DNA from: Aquificales bacterium
Lineage (GTDB): Bacteria; Aquificota; Aquificia; Aquificales; QOAS01
Direction: 5' to 3'
DNA length: 14,973 nucleotides
Assembly: GCA_027035985.1 (NCBI GenBank)
Contig: JALVTI010000173.1
Span: 1 to 14,973, forward strand
In this document: positions 1 through 8,264 of the stretch, one piece after another
How the letters are laid out: each line of letters starts with the position of its first letter
Position numbering within the stretch: the stretch's first letter is position 1
Translations under genes and position numbers: made by a program
The notes under the pieces: generated by a model
The model's input: the letters and a program-made list of their open reading frames with translations, nothing else
The model's database searches: none
What the model was told of the DNA's origin: nothing

Positions 1-3000
1 CGGGCAATCCCGCCATTTTGAGGAGGGTTTTAATCTCCTGCTCCTTGGCACCTTCGAAAACGGGAGTAGCCATAGGCACGCCTTTCTTGGCGTATTCCTT
101 AACAACCTCTTTGAAGCTATCGTCGTCGAGGCTATTAAGCCATTCCTCTATCTCTTTGGCGAGTTTTCCGGTTCTATCTCCCACCGAATAGATTTCCACA
201 ATACGTTTGGTAATCTCCTCGCGGTTTAGACCCTTTTGGAGCATTTCGCCGAGCTGTTCGCCCAGCTTTTTGGCGGCAAAACCGAGGTGGGTTTCCAGAA
301 TTTGTCCGATATTCATACGGGAGGGAACACCCAGCGGATTGAGAACTATGTCGACCGGTGTTCCGTCTTCGAGGAAGGGCATATCTTCGACGGGTAGGAC
401 TACCGAGATAACACCCTTGTTTCCGTGCCTACCCGCCATTTTGTCACCGACTTTAATCTTCCTCTTTTGGGCTATGTAAATCTTAACGAGGGTATTGACA
501 CCCGGTTTCAAACCGCCCTTTTCGAGCTGTTTCCTCTTCTCCTCGTAAATTCTGTCGAGGACGCGGGTTTGCAGCTTAAAGCGTTCGGTTATCTCGGAAA
601 TCTTCTTAAGTATTTCCTCGTCCTTTATGAACTTCTTGGGGTTGAGACTGATAATGGGGAGAACCCTATCGATGTTCTCCTCGGTAATCTTTTCACCCTT
701 TTTGAGGATAACGGCGTTACCCACCTTTAGGTCTTCCTCTATCTCCAATCCCATCAGGAGTTCCTTGAGAACGATATTCCTTCCCTCCAGGAGGAGTTTC
801 TTCCTCTCCTCGTATTCCCTTTCGAGTTTCTCCTTCTCCTCCCTTATAACGTCCTGTGCGAGTTTGTCCTTATTGGCTTTATCCTTCCTAACGAAGACCT
901 TAACGTCTATAACGACACCTTCCAAACCGGGTGGACACCTTAGGGAGACATCCTTAACGTCCTTACTCTTTTCACCGAATACCGCCTGCAGGAGCTTCTC
1001 TTCGGGGGTTAGCTGCCCCTCCTCTTTGGGGGCAACCTTACCGACCAAAATATCGCCCGGTCTGACGTAGGTTCCAACCCTCACTATACCGTATTCGTCC
1101 AGGTGAGCTATAGCCTTTTCGGAAACGCCGGGTATGTTTCGGGTTATCTCCTCATCGCCGAGTTTGGTTTCCCTGGCTTCGGCTTCAAGCTCCTCTATGT
1201 GTATGGAGGTGTAAACGTCCTCCTTGACGAGCCGCTCCGATATAACTATGGCGTCCTCGAAGTTGTAACCCCTCCAGGGCATAAAGGCTACGATGACGTC
1301 CTTACCGAGGGCGAGTTCACCCCTCTCGGTGGAGTATCCGTCGGCTATAACCTCACCCTTTTCGACCTTCTGACCGGGTCTAACAATCGGCTTCTGGTTG
1401 AGGCAGGTATCCTGATTGGTTCTCTGGAACTTTTTGAGCTCGTATATATCGATACCCAAATCGTTGGGGTTATTGAAATCTATCTCATCCCTGTTGACGC
1501 GGATAATTATCCTGTCGGACGTAGCCTCTTCGACCACCCCTCCCCTCTTGGCAACAACTACGGCGTGGGAATCCCTGGCGATAACCTTTTCCATACCGGT
1601 GCCCACTATGGGGGAGCTGGTCTTTATCAGGGGCACCGCCTGACGCTGCATGTTCGAACCCATCAACGCCCTGTTCGCGTCGTCGTGTTCGAGGAATGGT
1701 ATCAGCGACGACGAGGGCGAAACTACCTGTTTGGGGGATACGTCCATGTAGTCGATTTGTTTCGGATTGTTAATAATGTGGATATCGCTCTTCCACCTTA
1801 CGAGGATACGGTCGGAGATGATATTCCCCTCCTCGTCGGTGGGGGAATACTGGGCTATAAACTTATCCTCCTCCTCGTAGGCGGCGAGCCACTCAACCTC
1901 GTCGGTAACCTTTCCGTCCTTAACCTTTCTGTAGGGGGTTATTAGGAATCCATACTCGTTGAGCTGGGCGAAAACGGTCGGGGAGGTCACCAGACCTATG
2001 TTCTGACCTTCGGGCGTTTCTATAGGACAAATCCTTCCGTAGTGGGAGGGGTGGACGTCACGAATTTCGAACTTCGCACTCTCCCTGGTAAGACCGCCAG
2101 GTCCCAGGGCGGACATACGTCTCTTGTGGGTTAGTCCGGTTAGCGGGTTGGTGTGGTCGAGGTATTGGGAGAGCTGTCCGGTTTTGAGAAAGTCCATTAT
2201 AGTGGAGGTGATGTGCCTCGGGTTTATCAAATCCTGGGGTCTCAGGTCGGGGTTTCCGGTATTCACTATATTGGCTTTATCGCGGAAGCCCCTTTCCATA
2301 CGGGCGACGCCCATACGGGCTTGAGCCTCGAGCAATTCGCCGACGGGGCGCACCCTTCTGTTTCCGAGGTGGGCGACGCTGTCGGTCTTATCCCTTTCGA
2401 AGCGTAGGTCTATAAGCTTTTTGACAATGGCGACGAGGTCATACCACTGCAGGAAGCGGGCTTCGTCCTCGGTGTAGTCCTTGACCGGTATGGGATTGAT
2501 TCCCGCCTCGAAAAGTTTCTCCGCCAACTCCTTGGTTACGCGGGTTCCCTCTTTGTAAACCTCTCCGTTTACCTCTATATCCTTGGCGAGGGCAAGGGGA
2601 GGTATCTTGTCGAGAATCTCCACATCCTCGGGGCGCAGTTCTTTGGGTAGCTTGTGGGCGCGCGCGTTGAGTTTGACCCTACCGACGTGGGATAGGTCAT
2701 ATCTGTGGAGGTCTGCAAAGTAGGCACGCCAATAGTTTCTAGCCCTTTCGGCGAGGTTTTCGAAGGTGAGGGTTATCGGCTCCAGGGGACGCAGCTTTTT
2801 GTATATCTCGATTTTTGCGTAATCGGCAAAGCTAAATCTTGCGGGTACCCTAACGGGAGAAGCGTTTTCGGGAGACTTTACGGTGGTTTCCTTTATAACG
2901 GTTTCTAGGGGTATCTTAGCCCAGGGGGATTTGGTCGCCTCGTTGTTGGACACCGCGGTGAGGAAAACTATTTCATACCTGTCGTCCGATAGGAGTCTCT

Positions 3001-4057
3001 TGAGCTTTCCGATATTTTCTATATAGCGCTCCTCGATGAATTCCTCCTCGATTTGGGTATCCTGAACGAAAGCCTTATACCTTATCAGGGCGAATAGGTT
3101 GTAACCTTCGAGGTCTTCGAGGGTGAACTCCTCACCGGTTTCGGCATCGACAAATGCGCCGTCTTGGAAAAAGAGCTTTTTGGTTTCCGGATAGAACTGC
3201 TTCAGTATGTCGTAGGCGGTTTCCAAACCCCAAGCCCTGAAGACGAGGGAACCGCCCAGTTTTTTCTTATTAAGTCTGGCGTAAAATTCGTCGGAGGTCG
3301 AAGTGAGTTCGAACTCAACCCTTATACCCTTGTCGGAAACGACCGAACCCCTGTATATCTTTCTGGCGATGGGACCCTCTTTAGCCCTATCCTCCTTAAT
3401 CTCGTAGAAGAGACCGGGAGACCTGATAAGCTGATTGATTATTATCCTCTCGGTTCCGTTGGTTATAAACGTCCCCTCTTCGGTCATTAAGGGGACTTCG
3501 CCAAAGTACACCTTGCGGGGGGGTCTAACCCACCACTTTACCCCGTCCTTGTCGACCTCTATGTGTCCCTTACCTTTGGGTGGTTCAAAATTCTCGTCCT
3601 CAACGCGGGTGGCAACCTGCAAAAGAACTCTCAAAGGTGCCGAATAGGTCAATCCTTTTTCCTTACACTCTTCGGGGGTATAGGGTTTTTTCCAAACGAG
3701 GTATATCCTCTTATTCTCCTTTTCCAAACAGCGAGGGCAAATCTCTCCGGGACCGCCCAACTCGGTTTCGCCCGGTTTGTAACCGCAAACGGGGCACTCC
3801 CAATCCCCTATCTCGTACCCTAGATATCTGAGTTCAACCCTCTCGTTGGGGTCTCTTAGGGGGAAGGTAACCCTAAAGAGGTTTTCCAAACCGGTCTGTT
3901 TCCTCTGTTTGGGATTTACGTGGTCTTGGAGGAACCTCTTATAGGAATCTTTTGGTATCTTTAACAGATAGGGTATAGGAACCAGGGTCTCTTTGGAACC
4001 GAAAAACTTCCTGGGAAGGGCTTCGTTGGGTTTGAAAACCCTCTTTTGGTCGGTCAT
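1..4057 (-). CDS. rpoB: DNA-directed RNA polymerase beta subunit, 5' part (C-terminus off the window)
   Basis: This is the beta subunit of RNA polymerase, which forms one side of the active-site cleft and the rifampicin pocket. About 1352 codons are present. By comparison with E. coli, the last residues seen (PMATPVFEGAKEQEIKTLL) lie roughly 110-115 residues before the C-terminus. Recognisable blocks include the Rif region (SQYLDHTNPL, THKRRMSALGPGGL), HYGRICPIETPEGQNIGL, FMPWRGYNFEDA, and GDKMAGRHGNKG near the catalytic centre. Rif-contact residues equivalent to E. coli D516, H526 and S531 are conserved. I chose the ATG at 4057 because AGGGG lies 10-11 bases upstream. An in-frame ATG at 4075 has no such site. 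Residues 88-110 hold a CPVC/CPRC pair not found in E. coli beta. The gene follows fliP rather than rplL and has its own promoter at 4097-4125. Confidence 0.97.
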   Translation of the reverse strand, partial: MTDQKRVFKPNEALPRKFFGSKETLVPIPYLLKIPKDSYKRFLQDHVNPKQRKQTGLENLFRVTFPLRDPNERVELRYLGYEIGDWECPVCGYKPGETELGGPGEICPRCLEKENKRIYLVWKKPYTPEECKEKGLTYSAPLRVLLQVATRVEDENFEPPKGKGHIEVDKDGVKWWVRPPRKVYFGEVPLMTEEGTFITNGTERIIINQLIRSPGLFYEIKEDRAKEGPIARKIYRGSVVSDKGIRVEFELTSTSDEFYARLNKKKLGGSLVFRAWGLETAYDILKQFYPETKKLFFQDGAFVDAETGEEFTLEDLEGYNLFALIRYKAFVQDTQIEEEFIEERYIENIGKLKRLLSDDRYEIVFLTAVSNNEATKSPWAKIPLETVIKETTVKSPENASPVRVPARFSFADYAKIEIYKKLRPLEPITLTFENLAERARNYWRAYFADLHRYDLSHVGRVKLNARAHKLPKELRPEDVEILDKIPPLALAKDIEVNGEVYKEGTRVTKELAEKLFEAGINPIPVKDYTEDEARFLQWYDLVAIVKKLIDLRFERDKTDSVAHLGNRRVRPVGELLEAQARMGVARMERGFRDKANIVNTGNPDLRPQDLINPRHITSTIMDFLKTGQLSQYLDHTNPLTGLTHKRRMSALGPGGLTRESAKFEIRDVHPSHYGRICPIETPEGQNIGLVTSPTVFAQLNEYGFLITPYRKVKDGKVTDEVEWLAAYEEEDKFIAQYSPTDEEGNIISDRILVRWKSDIHIINNPKQIDYMDVSPKQVVSPSSSLIPFLEHDDANRALMGSNMQRQAVPLIKTSSPIVGTGMEKVIARDSHAVVVAKRGGVVEEATSDRIIIRVNRDEIDFNNPNDLGIDIYELKKFQRTNQDTCLNQKPIVRPGQKVEKGEVIADGYSTERGELALGKDVIVAFMPWRGYNFEDAIVISERLVKEDVYTSIHIEELEAEARETKLGDEEITRNIPGVSEKAIAHLDEYGIVRVGTYVRPGDILVGKVAPKEEGQLTPEEKLLQAVFGEKSKDVKDVSLRCPPGLEGVVIDVKVFVRKDKANKDKLAQDVIREEKEKLEREYEERKKLLLEGRNIVLKELLMGLEIEEDLKVGNAVILKKGEKITEENIDRVLPIISLNPKKFIKDEEILKKISEITERFKLQTRVLDRIYEEKRKQLEKGGLKPGVNTLVKIYIAQKRKIKVGDKMAGRHGNKGVISVVLPVEDMPFLEDGTPVDIVLNPLGVPSRMNIGQILETHLGFAAKKLGEQLGEMLQKGLNREEITKRIVEIYSVGDRTGKLAKEIEEWLNSLDDDSFKEVVKEYAKKGVPMATPVFEGAKEQEIKTLLKMAGLP

Positions 4058-4096
4058 AGTGTTGTTACCCCTCATGGTTAGAAACGCAACCTATTA

Positions 4097-4125
4097 ATTA
4101 TAAATTGAAGGGAGGGCAAATTCAA
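4097..4125 (-). promoter_or_regulatory. sigma-70-type promoter for rpoB
   Basis: On the minus strand, TTGAAT (4125-4120) is followed after exactly 17 bases by TATAAT (4102-4097), a near-consensus housekeeping promoter. Transcription would start near 4090, giving a leader of about 30 bases before the rpoB ATG. It begins only a few bases beyond the fliP stop codon. An inverted repeat, ATTGAA at 4104-4109 and TTCAAT at 4121-4126, brackets the spacer and could be an operator, but that is speculative. No experimental start site is available to me. Confidence 0.75.
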
Positions 4126-4130
4126 TAGAA

Positions 4131-4817
4131 TTAGGGTAAATTTGGTATATTATAACTCTTCACCAAAGCTTTTGCCAAAAGTTCCCAACCGTTTACCAAA
4201 ACAAAGAGAACGAGCTTTAAAGGAAGGGATATAACCGTCGGCGGGAGCATAAAGACACCCAAGCCTATAAGAATAGTGGCTACTACAACATCTATAACTA
4301 AAAACGGTAAATACAGCAGAAAAGCTATTTCAAAAGCAGTTTTAATTTCACTTACCATAAAAGCGGGTATAAGAACCCACCAAGGAATTTTTTCAGGAAC
4401 TCTTTCATTTTCGGGCAATTTTGCCATATCCATGAAAACTTTTAAAGTGCTTTTTTGGGTATTGTAGAGCATAAATTCCCTAAAAGGTTGAGAAGCCCTT
4501 TTTAAGAATTCCTCATCGGTTATTTCATTTTTTACATAAGGTATAAAAGCCTGAGTATAAACCTTATTAAATATCGGATACATTATGTAAAAGGTCAAAA
4601 AAAGTGCCAGCGAAATAATTACCTGATTGGGTGGAATTGTCGGGGTTCCTATAGCCTGTCTAACAAGTGCAAGAACTATAACTATTCGGACAAAAGTGGT
4701 AAACATTATTAATAACGAAGGAGCCAAAGAGAGAAGAGTTATAAGAATCAGTAGCTTCAAAGGGGTGGATAACTTAACCCCTTCCGTTGCCAAATTGATG
4801 GTAATATCTCCCGCCAT
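4131..4817 (-). CDS. fliP: flagellar export-gate protein FliP
   Basis: FliP forms the core of the export gate of the flagellar type III secretion apparatus together with FliQ and FliR, in the inner membrane. The 228-residue product has the family signatures FVRIVIVLALVRQAIGTP and PPNQVIISLALFLTF after the first membrane segment, QPFREFML in the central loop, and SLPLKLVLFVLVNGW at the C-terminus. About four hydrophobic segments are visible (near residues 19-42, 66-85, 160-195 and 195-215). The N-terminus (MAGDITINLATEGVK) is not a signal peptide, whereas many FliP proteins have a cleaved one. An in-frame stop lies a few codons upstream of the ATG, so no longer start exists. GGAG lies about 10 bases before the ATG. 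fliO ends 5 bases upstream; fliQ/fliR do not follow, rpoB does. Confidence 0.96.
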   Translation of the reverse strand: MAGDITINLATEGVKLSTPLKLLILITLLSLAPSLLIMFTTFVRIVIVLALVRQAIGTPTIPPNQVIISLALFLTFYIMYPIFNKVYTQAFIPYVKNEITDEEFLKRASQPFREFMLYNTQKSTLKVFMDMAKLPENERVPEKIPWWVLIPAFMVSEIKTAFEIAFLLYLPFLVIDVVVATILIGLGVFMLPPTVISLPLKLVLFVLVNGWELLAKALVKSYNIPNLP

Positions 4818-4822
4818 CGGTT

Positions 4823-5119
4823 TTAATCTCCGATTTTAGAAATTTTCACAAAACCGCCACTTTTGGAGTATCCCCAAACTTCAAAATATTTTTCTCTTGG
4901 TGTTTCTATTTCAACAAAAATTAAATAACCTTCTCCCATAAATGGAAGAACTTTTTTTATTTTCATCCTAAAATCGGGTGCAAGTTCTATATCTCCCTGA
5001 GTTAGGAACAAAATATTTCCGTATCTCTTTTTTAAAAACCAAAAAATCCCCCCTAAAATGGTTATAAAACCAATAACTGCCAGATAAAGATATATAAAAA
5101 AGGAACTTTGAAGGGACAT
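4823..5119 (-). CDS. fliO: FliO-like flagellar export-gate assembly protein
   Basis: This small protein (98 residues from the ATG at 5119) has one N-terminal membrane segment (about residues 5-27, FFIYLYLAVIGFITILGGIFW) and then a short basic, beta-rich cytoplasmic domain. That is the layout of FliO, which helps FliP assemble in the flagellar export gate. FliO sequences diverge strongly, so the call relies mostly on position between fliL and fliP and on topology. A TTG at 5140 would add seven residues and overlap fliL. I prefer the ATG at 5119, one base after the fliL stop, which suggests translational coupling; no clear ribosome binding site is visible. Confidence 0.65.
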   Translation of the reverse strand: MSLQSSFFIYLYLAVIGFITILGGIFWFLKKRYGNILFLTQGDIELAPDFRMKIKKVLPFMGEGYLIFVEIETPREKYFEVWGYSKSGGFVKISKIGD

Positions 5120-5120
5120 A

Positions 5121-5666
5121 TTACATAGTTTGAACCACAAATGAAGTAAAGTAAACCGCTTTTATTCCTCCCTCGGGTAAGAGAGCATTCAACCTCTTTA
5201 AAAGTTCAATTTTCAATCTTTCCCTTCCTTCGGGAGTTCGTATGTCCTTGTAATACTTACTACTAATCAAATCGATAATTGCATCCTTTATAGCGGGCAT
5301 ATATTGGTTTACCTCATTTTGGATTTTTTCATTTAAAACTTCTACCGTTATAGAAACCTTTAAAAACCTTTGAACATCGGTATCCGCAAGGTTAACCACA
5401 AAATCCCCTATGGGGACAAATATCCCCGGCTTTGCAAGTTCCTCCAATTCGGGAGGGGGCTTAGGCTTTTGAACAGTTTTGTTTTCAGTTCCATTTGTAG
5501 ATACCGTTTGCTCCTCTTTCTTTTCCTTTTTAAGGACTAAAAAGTAATAAGCCGCTCCACCACCCGCGGCACCCAAAATAAGTAATAAAAGGAATAAAAG
5601 AATAAGTTTTTTCTTTCCCCCTTTTCCACCTTCCTGCTGTCCCTGCTCTTTTTGCTCCTCAGCCAT
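5121..5666 (-). CDS. fliL: flagellar basal body-associated protein FliL
   Basis: FliL is an inner-membrane protein around the flagellar stator that supports torque generation. The 181-residue product has a Lys/Gln/Gly-rich cytoplasmic N-terminus (1-20), one membrane segment (about 21-44, starting LILLFLLLLILGAAGGG), a Lys/Glu and Pro-rich linker, and a periplasmic domain with the typical pattern VPIGDFVVNLAD, RFLKVSITVEV and a C-terminal ...AVYFTSFVVQ strand. GAGGGA about 8 bases upstream of the ATG is a good ribosome binding site. flgE ends 23 bases upstream and fliO starts one base past the stop codon, so flgE-fliL-fliO-fliP look like one transcript. fliM and fliN, often next to fliL, are not here. 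Confidence 0.93.
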   Translation of the reverse strand: MAEEQKEQGQQEGGKGGKKKLILLFLLLLILGAAGGGAAYYFLVLKKEKKEEQTVSTNGTENKTVQKPKPPPELEELAKPGIFVPIGDFVVNLADTDVQRFLKVSITVEVLNEKIQNEVNQYMPAIKDAIIDLISSKYYKDIRTPEGRERLKIELLKRLNALLPEGGIKAVYFTSFVVQTM

Positions 5667-5689
5667 TACTTAGTCCCTCAATTTATTAA

Positions 5690-7333
5690 TTAACGCTTCA
5701 GTTGTATAGTTGTATCAAGAATAGTTTGACCGGTTTGAATAACCTTTGCATTAGTTTGGTATGCTTTCTCGGCGTTAATCATATTAATCAGTTCTTGAGC
5801 TACATCCACGTTGGAGAGTTCTAACACTCCACTCCTTATTTGAGACCTAATACCCGCACATTCCAATAAGGGAGATACAGTTTGAGATACTTGGAAAAGA
5901 TTGTTCTCTGTAGGTTGTAAAACCCCTTTATCGTTGAAATAAGCCAAAGCCAATCTATAGAGGTCTAAGTTCTTTCCATTGTTATAGACTGCCGTTATTG
6001 TTCCATCACTTCCTATATTTACCGACTGAACCATTCCCGCCGGATAACCGTCTTGAGCAAAATCGAGTGAGAAGTTTACGGGATAGCTAGTAAGTCCTTG
6101 AAAAGACCACTTTTGAACGGAAAGTATTCCTTGAGGGTCTTGTAAATCTATATCGGTATTAGTAGTAATTCCCGAAGGTGTCCAAGTACTACTTGACGCC
6201 AATCCGCCAAATGTTCCATCGGAATTGAACACCGCTATATCAAACTTGAACGAACTTCCATCGGTTAAACTACTTTCCCCGTTTAAATCGTACCATTGCC
6301 CATTTTCATTTTTTAAGGTATACACCTGCCACAAATTGTCCAATCTCAATCCATTACTGGGTGTCCCCGATGTAGTTGTCGTAGATAAATTGTAGTAATT
6401 ACCCGAGCTATCCTTTAAATAATAGCTACCCGCCGTTTTATCATAAACCAAATCATAGGTTCCTGAAGGGGTTGTTATTCCACTTCTGATAGTAAAAATT
6501 TCATCGGTGGAATTCACTGTAGCAGTAGTAGTTGAAGCATCTACATAATAATAAGTTCCTCCACTTTGATAGTAAAGGTTTCCATTGTCATCCAAGTAAA
6601 CATAGTAACTATTACCGTTACTATCGGTAACCTGAACGGCTGGTAATTTTACAAAGAAAACCGACACATCGTGGGCATTTCCTTGACTATCATACGCCTT
6701 TAAGGTGTAAGACGCATTATAGCTAGTCGAATCGGTGGGGTTAAAGGTAGTAGAAACTATAGAAGTGGTAGGGTCTAAATTAGCTCCCTCTTGGGTATAA
6801 ATCTCCGTTGTAGCCTTTGGAGGCAATTCGACGGGTATTCTAACAGTCGATAAGCGGGGACAACTTGTCGCCGTTTGGGGGTTATCCAATTGGGATATAT
6901 CGTAAGCCATTAATTTCAGCCCACTTTGGTGAACTAGGTACATATATTGACGTCCTGTTTTAGGGTCTACCTCCGTGGCGAATTTTAATTCGCCATCGCG
7001 GGTATAGTAGTTTTTCCCATTAGCATCTTGCACCACCAAAAAACCATCCCCGTCAATGGCTATGTCTGTATTTATACCCGTTTCCTTAAAAGGTCCTGGT
7101 GTAAATATCGTTTGAGTTGCGGCGGTAACAACACCACCCCCAAAAGTTGTATGAGTTACAGAATTACTCAAAGCGTTGTAGTGCATTATGTTTTGAAGAA
7201 CAATATCCTGAAATATGGGGCGACTTTTTTTAAAACCTATAGTATTAGCATTGGCTATATTATTGGATATTATATCTAACCAATCCTTAGAAGCTTTTAA
7301 ACCTGTTAAGGCTACATAAAAGGACCTAAACAT
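5690..7333 (-). CDS. flgE: flagellar hook protein FlgE
   Basis: FlgE polymerises into the hook that links the basal body to the filament; it is exported through the flagellar type III apparatus. The 547-residue protein starts with the rod/hook signature (MFRSFYVALTGLKASKDWLD followed by SNNIANANTIGFKK) and ends with the matching coiled helix (ELSNVDVAQELINMINAEKAYQTNAKV). DTDIAIDGDGFLVV-type sequence near residue 85 and FSLDFAQDGYPAG near residue 430 fit the family. It is clearly longer than the E. coli protein (about 400 residues). The extra length is a Ser/Thr/Tyr/Asn/Gly-rich middle part (about 180-390) with Tyr-rich degenerate repeats. GGGAGG lies 7 bases before the ATG. The gene heads the flgE-fliL-fliO-fliP run and is divergent from queE across 85 bases. 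I could not identify a convincing sigma-28 or sigma-54 site there. It is visibly AT-richer than the flanking rpoB and queE. Confidence 0.96.
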   Translation of the reverse strand: MFRSFYVALTGLKASKDWLDIISNNIANANTIGFKKSRPIFQDIVLQNIMHYNALSNSVTHTTFGGGVVTAATQTIFTPGPFKETGINTDIAIDGDGFLVVQDANGKNYYTRDGELKFATEVDPKTGRQYMYLVHQSGLKLMAYDISQLDNPQTATSCPRLSTVRIPVELPPKATTEIYTQEGANLDPTTSIVSTTFNPTDSTSYNASYTLKAYDSQGNAHDVSVFFVKLPAVQVTDSNGNSYYVYLDDNGNLYYQSGGTYYYVDASTTTATVNSTDEIFTIRSGITTPSGTYDLVYDKTAGSYYLKDSSGNYYNLSTTTTSGTPSNGLRLDNLWQVYTLKNENGQWYDLNGESSLTDGSSFKFDIAVFNSDGTFGGLASSSTWTPSGITTNTDIDLQDPQGILSVQKWSFQGLTSYPVNFSLDFAQDGYPAGMVQSVNIGSDGTITAVYNNGKNLDLYRLALAYFNDKGVLQPTENNLFQVSQTVSPLLECAGIRSQIRSGVLELSNVDVAQELINMINAEKAYQTNAKVIQTGQTILDTTIQLKR

Positions 7334-7418
7334 ATCTTTCCCTCCCTAAGTAAAATTATTGTTATCACAAACTTTTAAGGTTATTCCTCAAGCACTCCCT
7401 TTTAAAGTAGTCTTTTCC

Positions 7419-8054
7419 ATGCTCCTATCGGTGTGCGAGATATACCCCACCATCCAGGGTGAGGGATTTCTAATAGGTTCGCCGATTACCCTCGTGAGGT
7501 TCCAGGGGTGCAATATCTACTGTTCCTGGTGCGATACGAAATACGCCATCCCCTTTAGGGAAAACCTACAGATACCCCTCGAGGAGGTTCTGAAAAAGCT
7601 CTCCTCCATAGGGAGGGAACACATCTTAATCACCGGTGGGGAACCCTTCGCCCACCCCGTGTTGGGGGATTTTGCCGAAATCCTCATAAAGGAGGGGTAT
7701 TTCGTCCAGATAGAGACCAACGGAACCCTGTGGCAGAGCAAATTCGAGAGCCTGCCGCGGGAGCGCTTTTACATAAGCCTCTCGCCGAAATATTCGGTTG
7801 ACTACAAAATAGACCCAAAATTTAGCCGCTTCGCGGACGAACTCAAGATGGTTGTGGATAAAAACCTAACCCTCGAGGTGTTGTTAAGGAAAGAATTTCT
7901 CCCCCTGGTGGAGCAAAAGAAACTGATACTCCAACCGGAGGGAAATAGGGAGGAAAACGTCCAAAGGGCGTTGGAGTTGATAGATGAACTCCTAAAAAGG
8001 GGATACTACGCGAGAATTATCCCCCAGATGCATAAGCTAATAAATCTCCCTTAA
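7419..8054 (+). CDS. queE: 7-carboxy-7-deazaguanine synthase (radical SAM)
   Basis: QueE converts 6-carboxytetrahydropterin to 7-carboxy-7-deazaguanine, a step on the route to queuosine and other 7-deazapurines. The 211-residue protein starts in the family manner (SVCEIYPTIQGEG), has the radical-SAM cysteines C31, C35 and C38 in CNIYCSWCDT, and the ITGGEP motif at 71-76. IETNGT and ISLSPK follow, as in characterised QueE proteins. A TTG at 7359 would add 20 residues with no resemblance to the family, so I use the ATG at 7419. The stop codon abuts the start codon of the next small gene. No other queuosine gene is in the window. Confidence 0.9.
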   Translation: MLLSVCEIYPTIQGEGFLIGSPITLVRFQGCNIYCSWCDTKYAIPFRENLQIPLEEVLKKLSSIGREHILITGGEPFAHPVLGDFAEILIKEGYFVQIETNGTLWQSKFESLPRERFYISLSPKYSVDYKIDPKFSRFADELKMVVDKNLTLEVLLRKEFLPLVEQKKLILQPEGNREENVQRALELIDELLKRGYYARIIPQMHKLINLP

Positions 8055-8264
8055 ATGGAAAGGGTTTTGGAGGAATTCGGCAAGTGGTTTTTAAACCTAG
8101 CCCTCGCGTTGGCGATAGGTCTGATTATTCAACCCCTGGCGAAGGGAACGTTTGACCTGGGCGCGGCATTGAAAACGCTTTCGGTAATAGCCATTCTCCT
8201 TGCCTTTGGTGGAACTTTCCTTTATTTATCCACTAAAGTGGGAGGTAGCAAAGATGACCTTTGA
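8055..8264 (+). CDS. small two-segment membrane protein, unknown function
   Basis: I do not recognise this 69-residue protein. It has an amphipathic start (MERVLEEFGKWF), two hydrophobic segments (about 11-28 and 39-59) separated by a Gly/Asp turn, and a short polar tail (GGSKDDL). Its ATG follows the queE stop with no gap, so it is probably translated by coupling and co-transcribed with queE. Its last 11 bases overlap the start of the next small gene. Base composition and codon use look like queE, which argues for a real gene. A role in deazaguanine metabolism is possible only by position. Confidence 0.7.
   Translation: MERVLEEFGKWFLNLALALAIGLIIQPLAKGTFDLGAALKTLSVIAILLAFGGTFLYLSTKVGGSKDDL

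Noticed and set aside
1103..1945. A long plus-strand open frame (280 codons) and several shorter ones opposite rpoB
   Set aside because: They are antisense shadows of rpoB: the minus-strand frame gives unbroken, highly conserved RpoB sequence throughout, and the plus-strand products resemble nothing.
2100..2260. Possible rifampicin-resistance changes in the Rif region
   Set aside because: The differences from E. coli (for example T and G at positions equivalent to 522 and 523) look like lineage variation; the main contact residues are conserved.
7334..7418. Possible flgE promoter elements (TTGAGG ... TGATAA) and sigma-28/sigma-54 sites in the flgE-queE spacer
   Set aside because: The hexamers fit poorly, spacing is ambiguous, and no GG-N10-GC or TAAA/GCCGATAA arrangement could be found.
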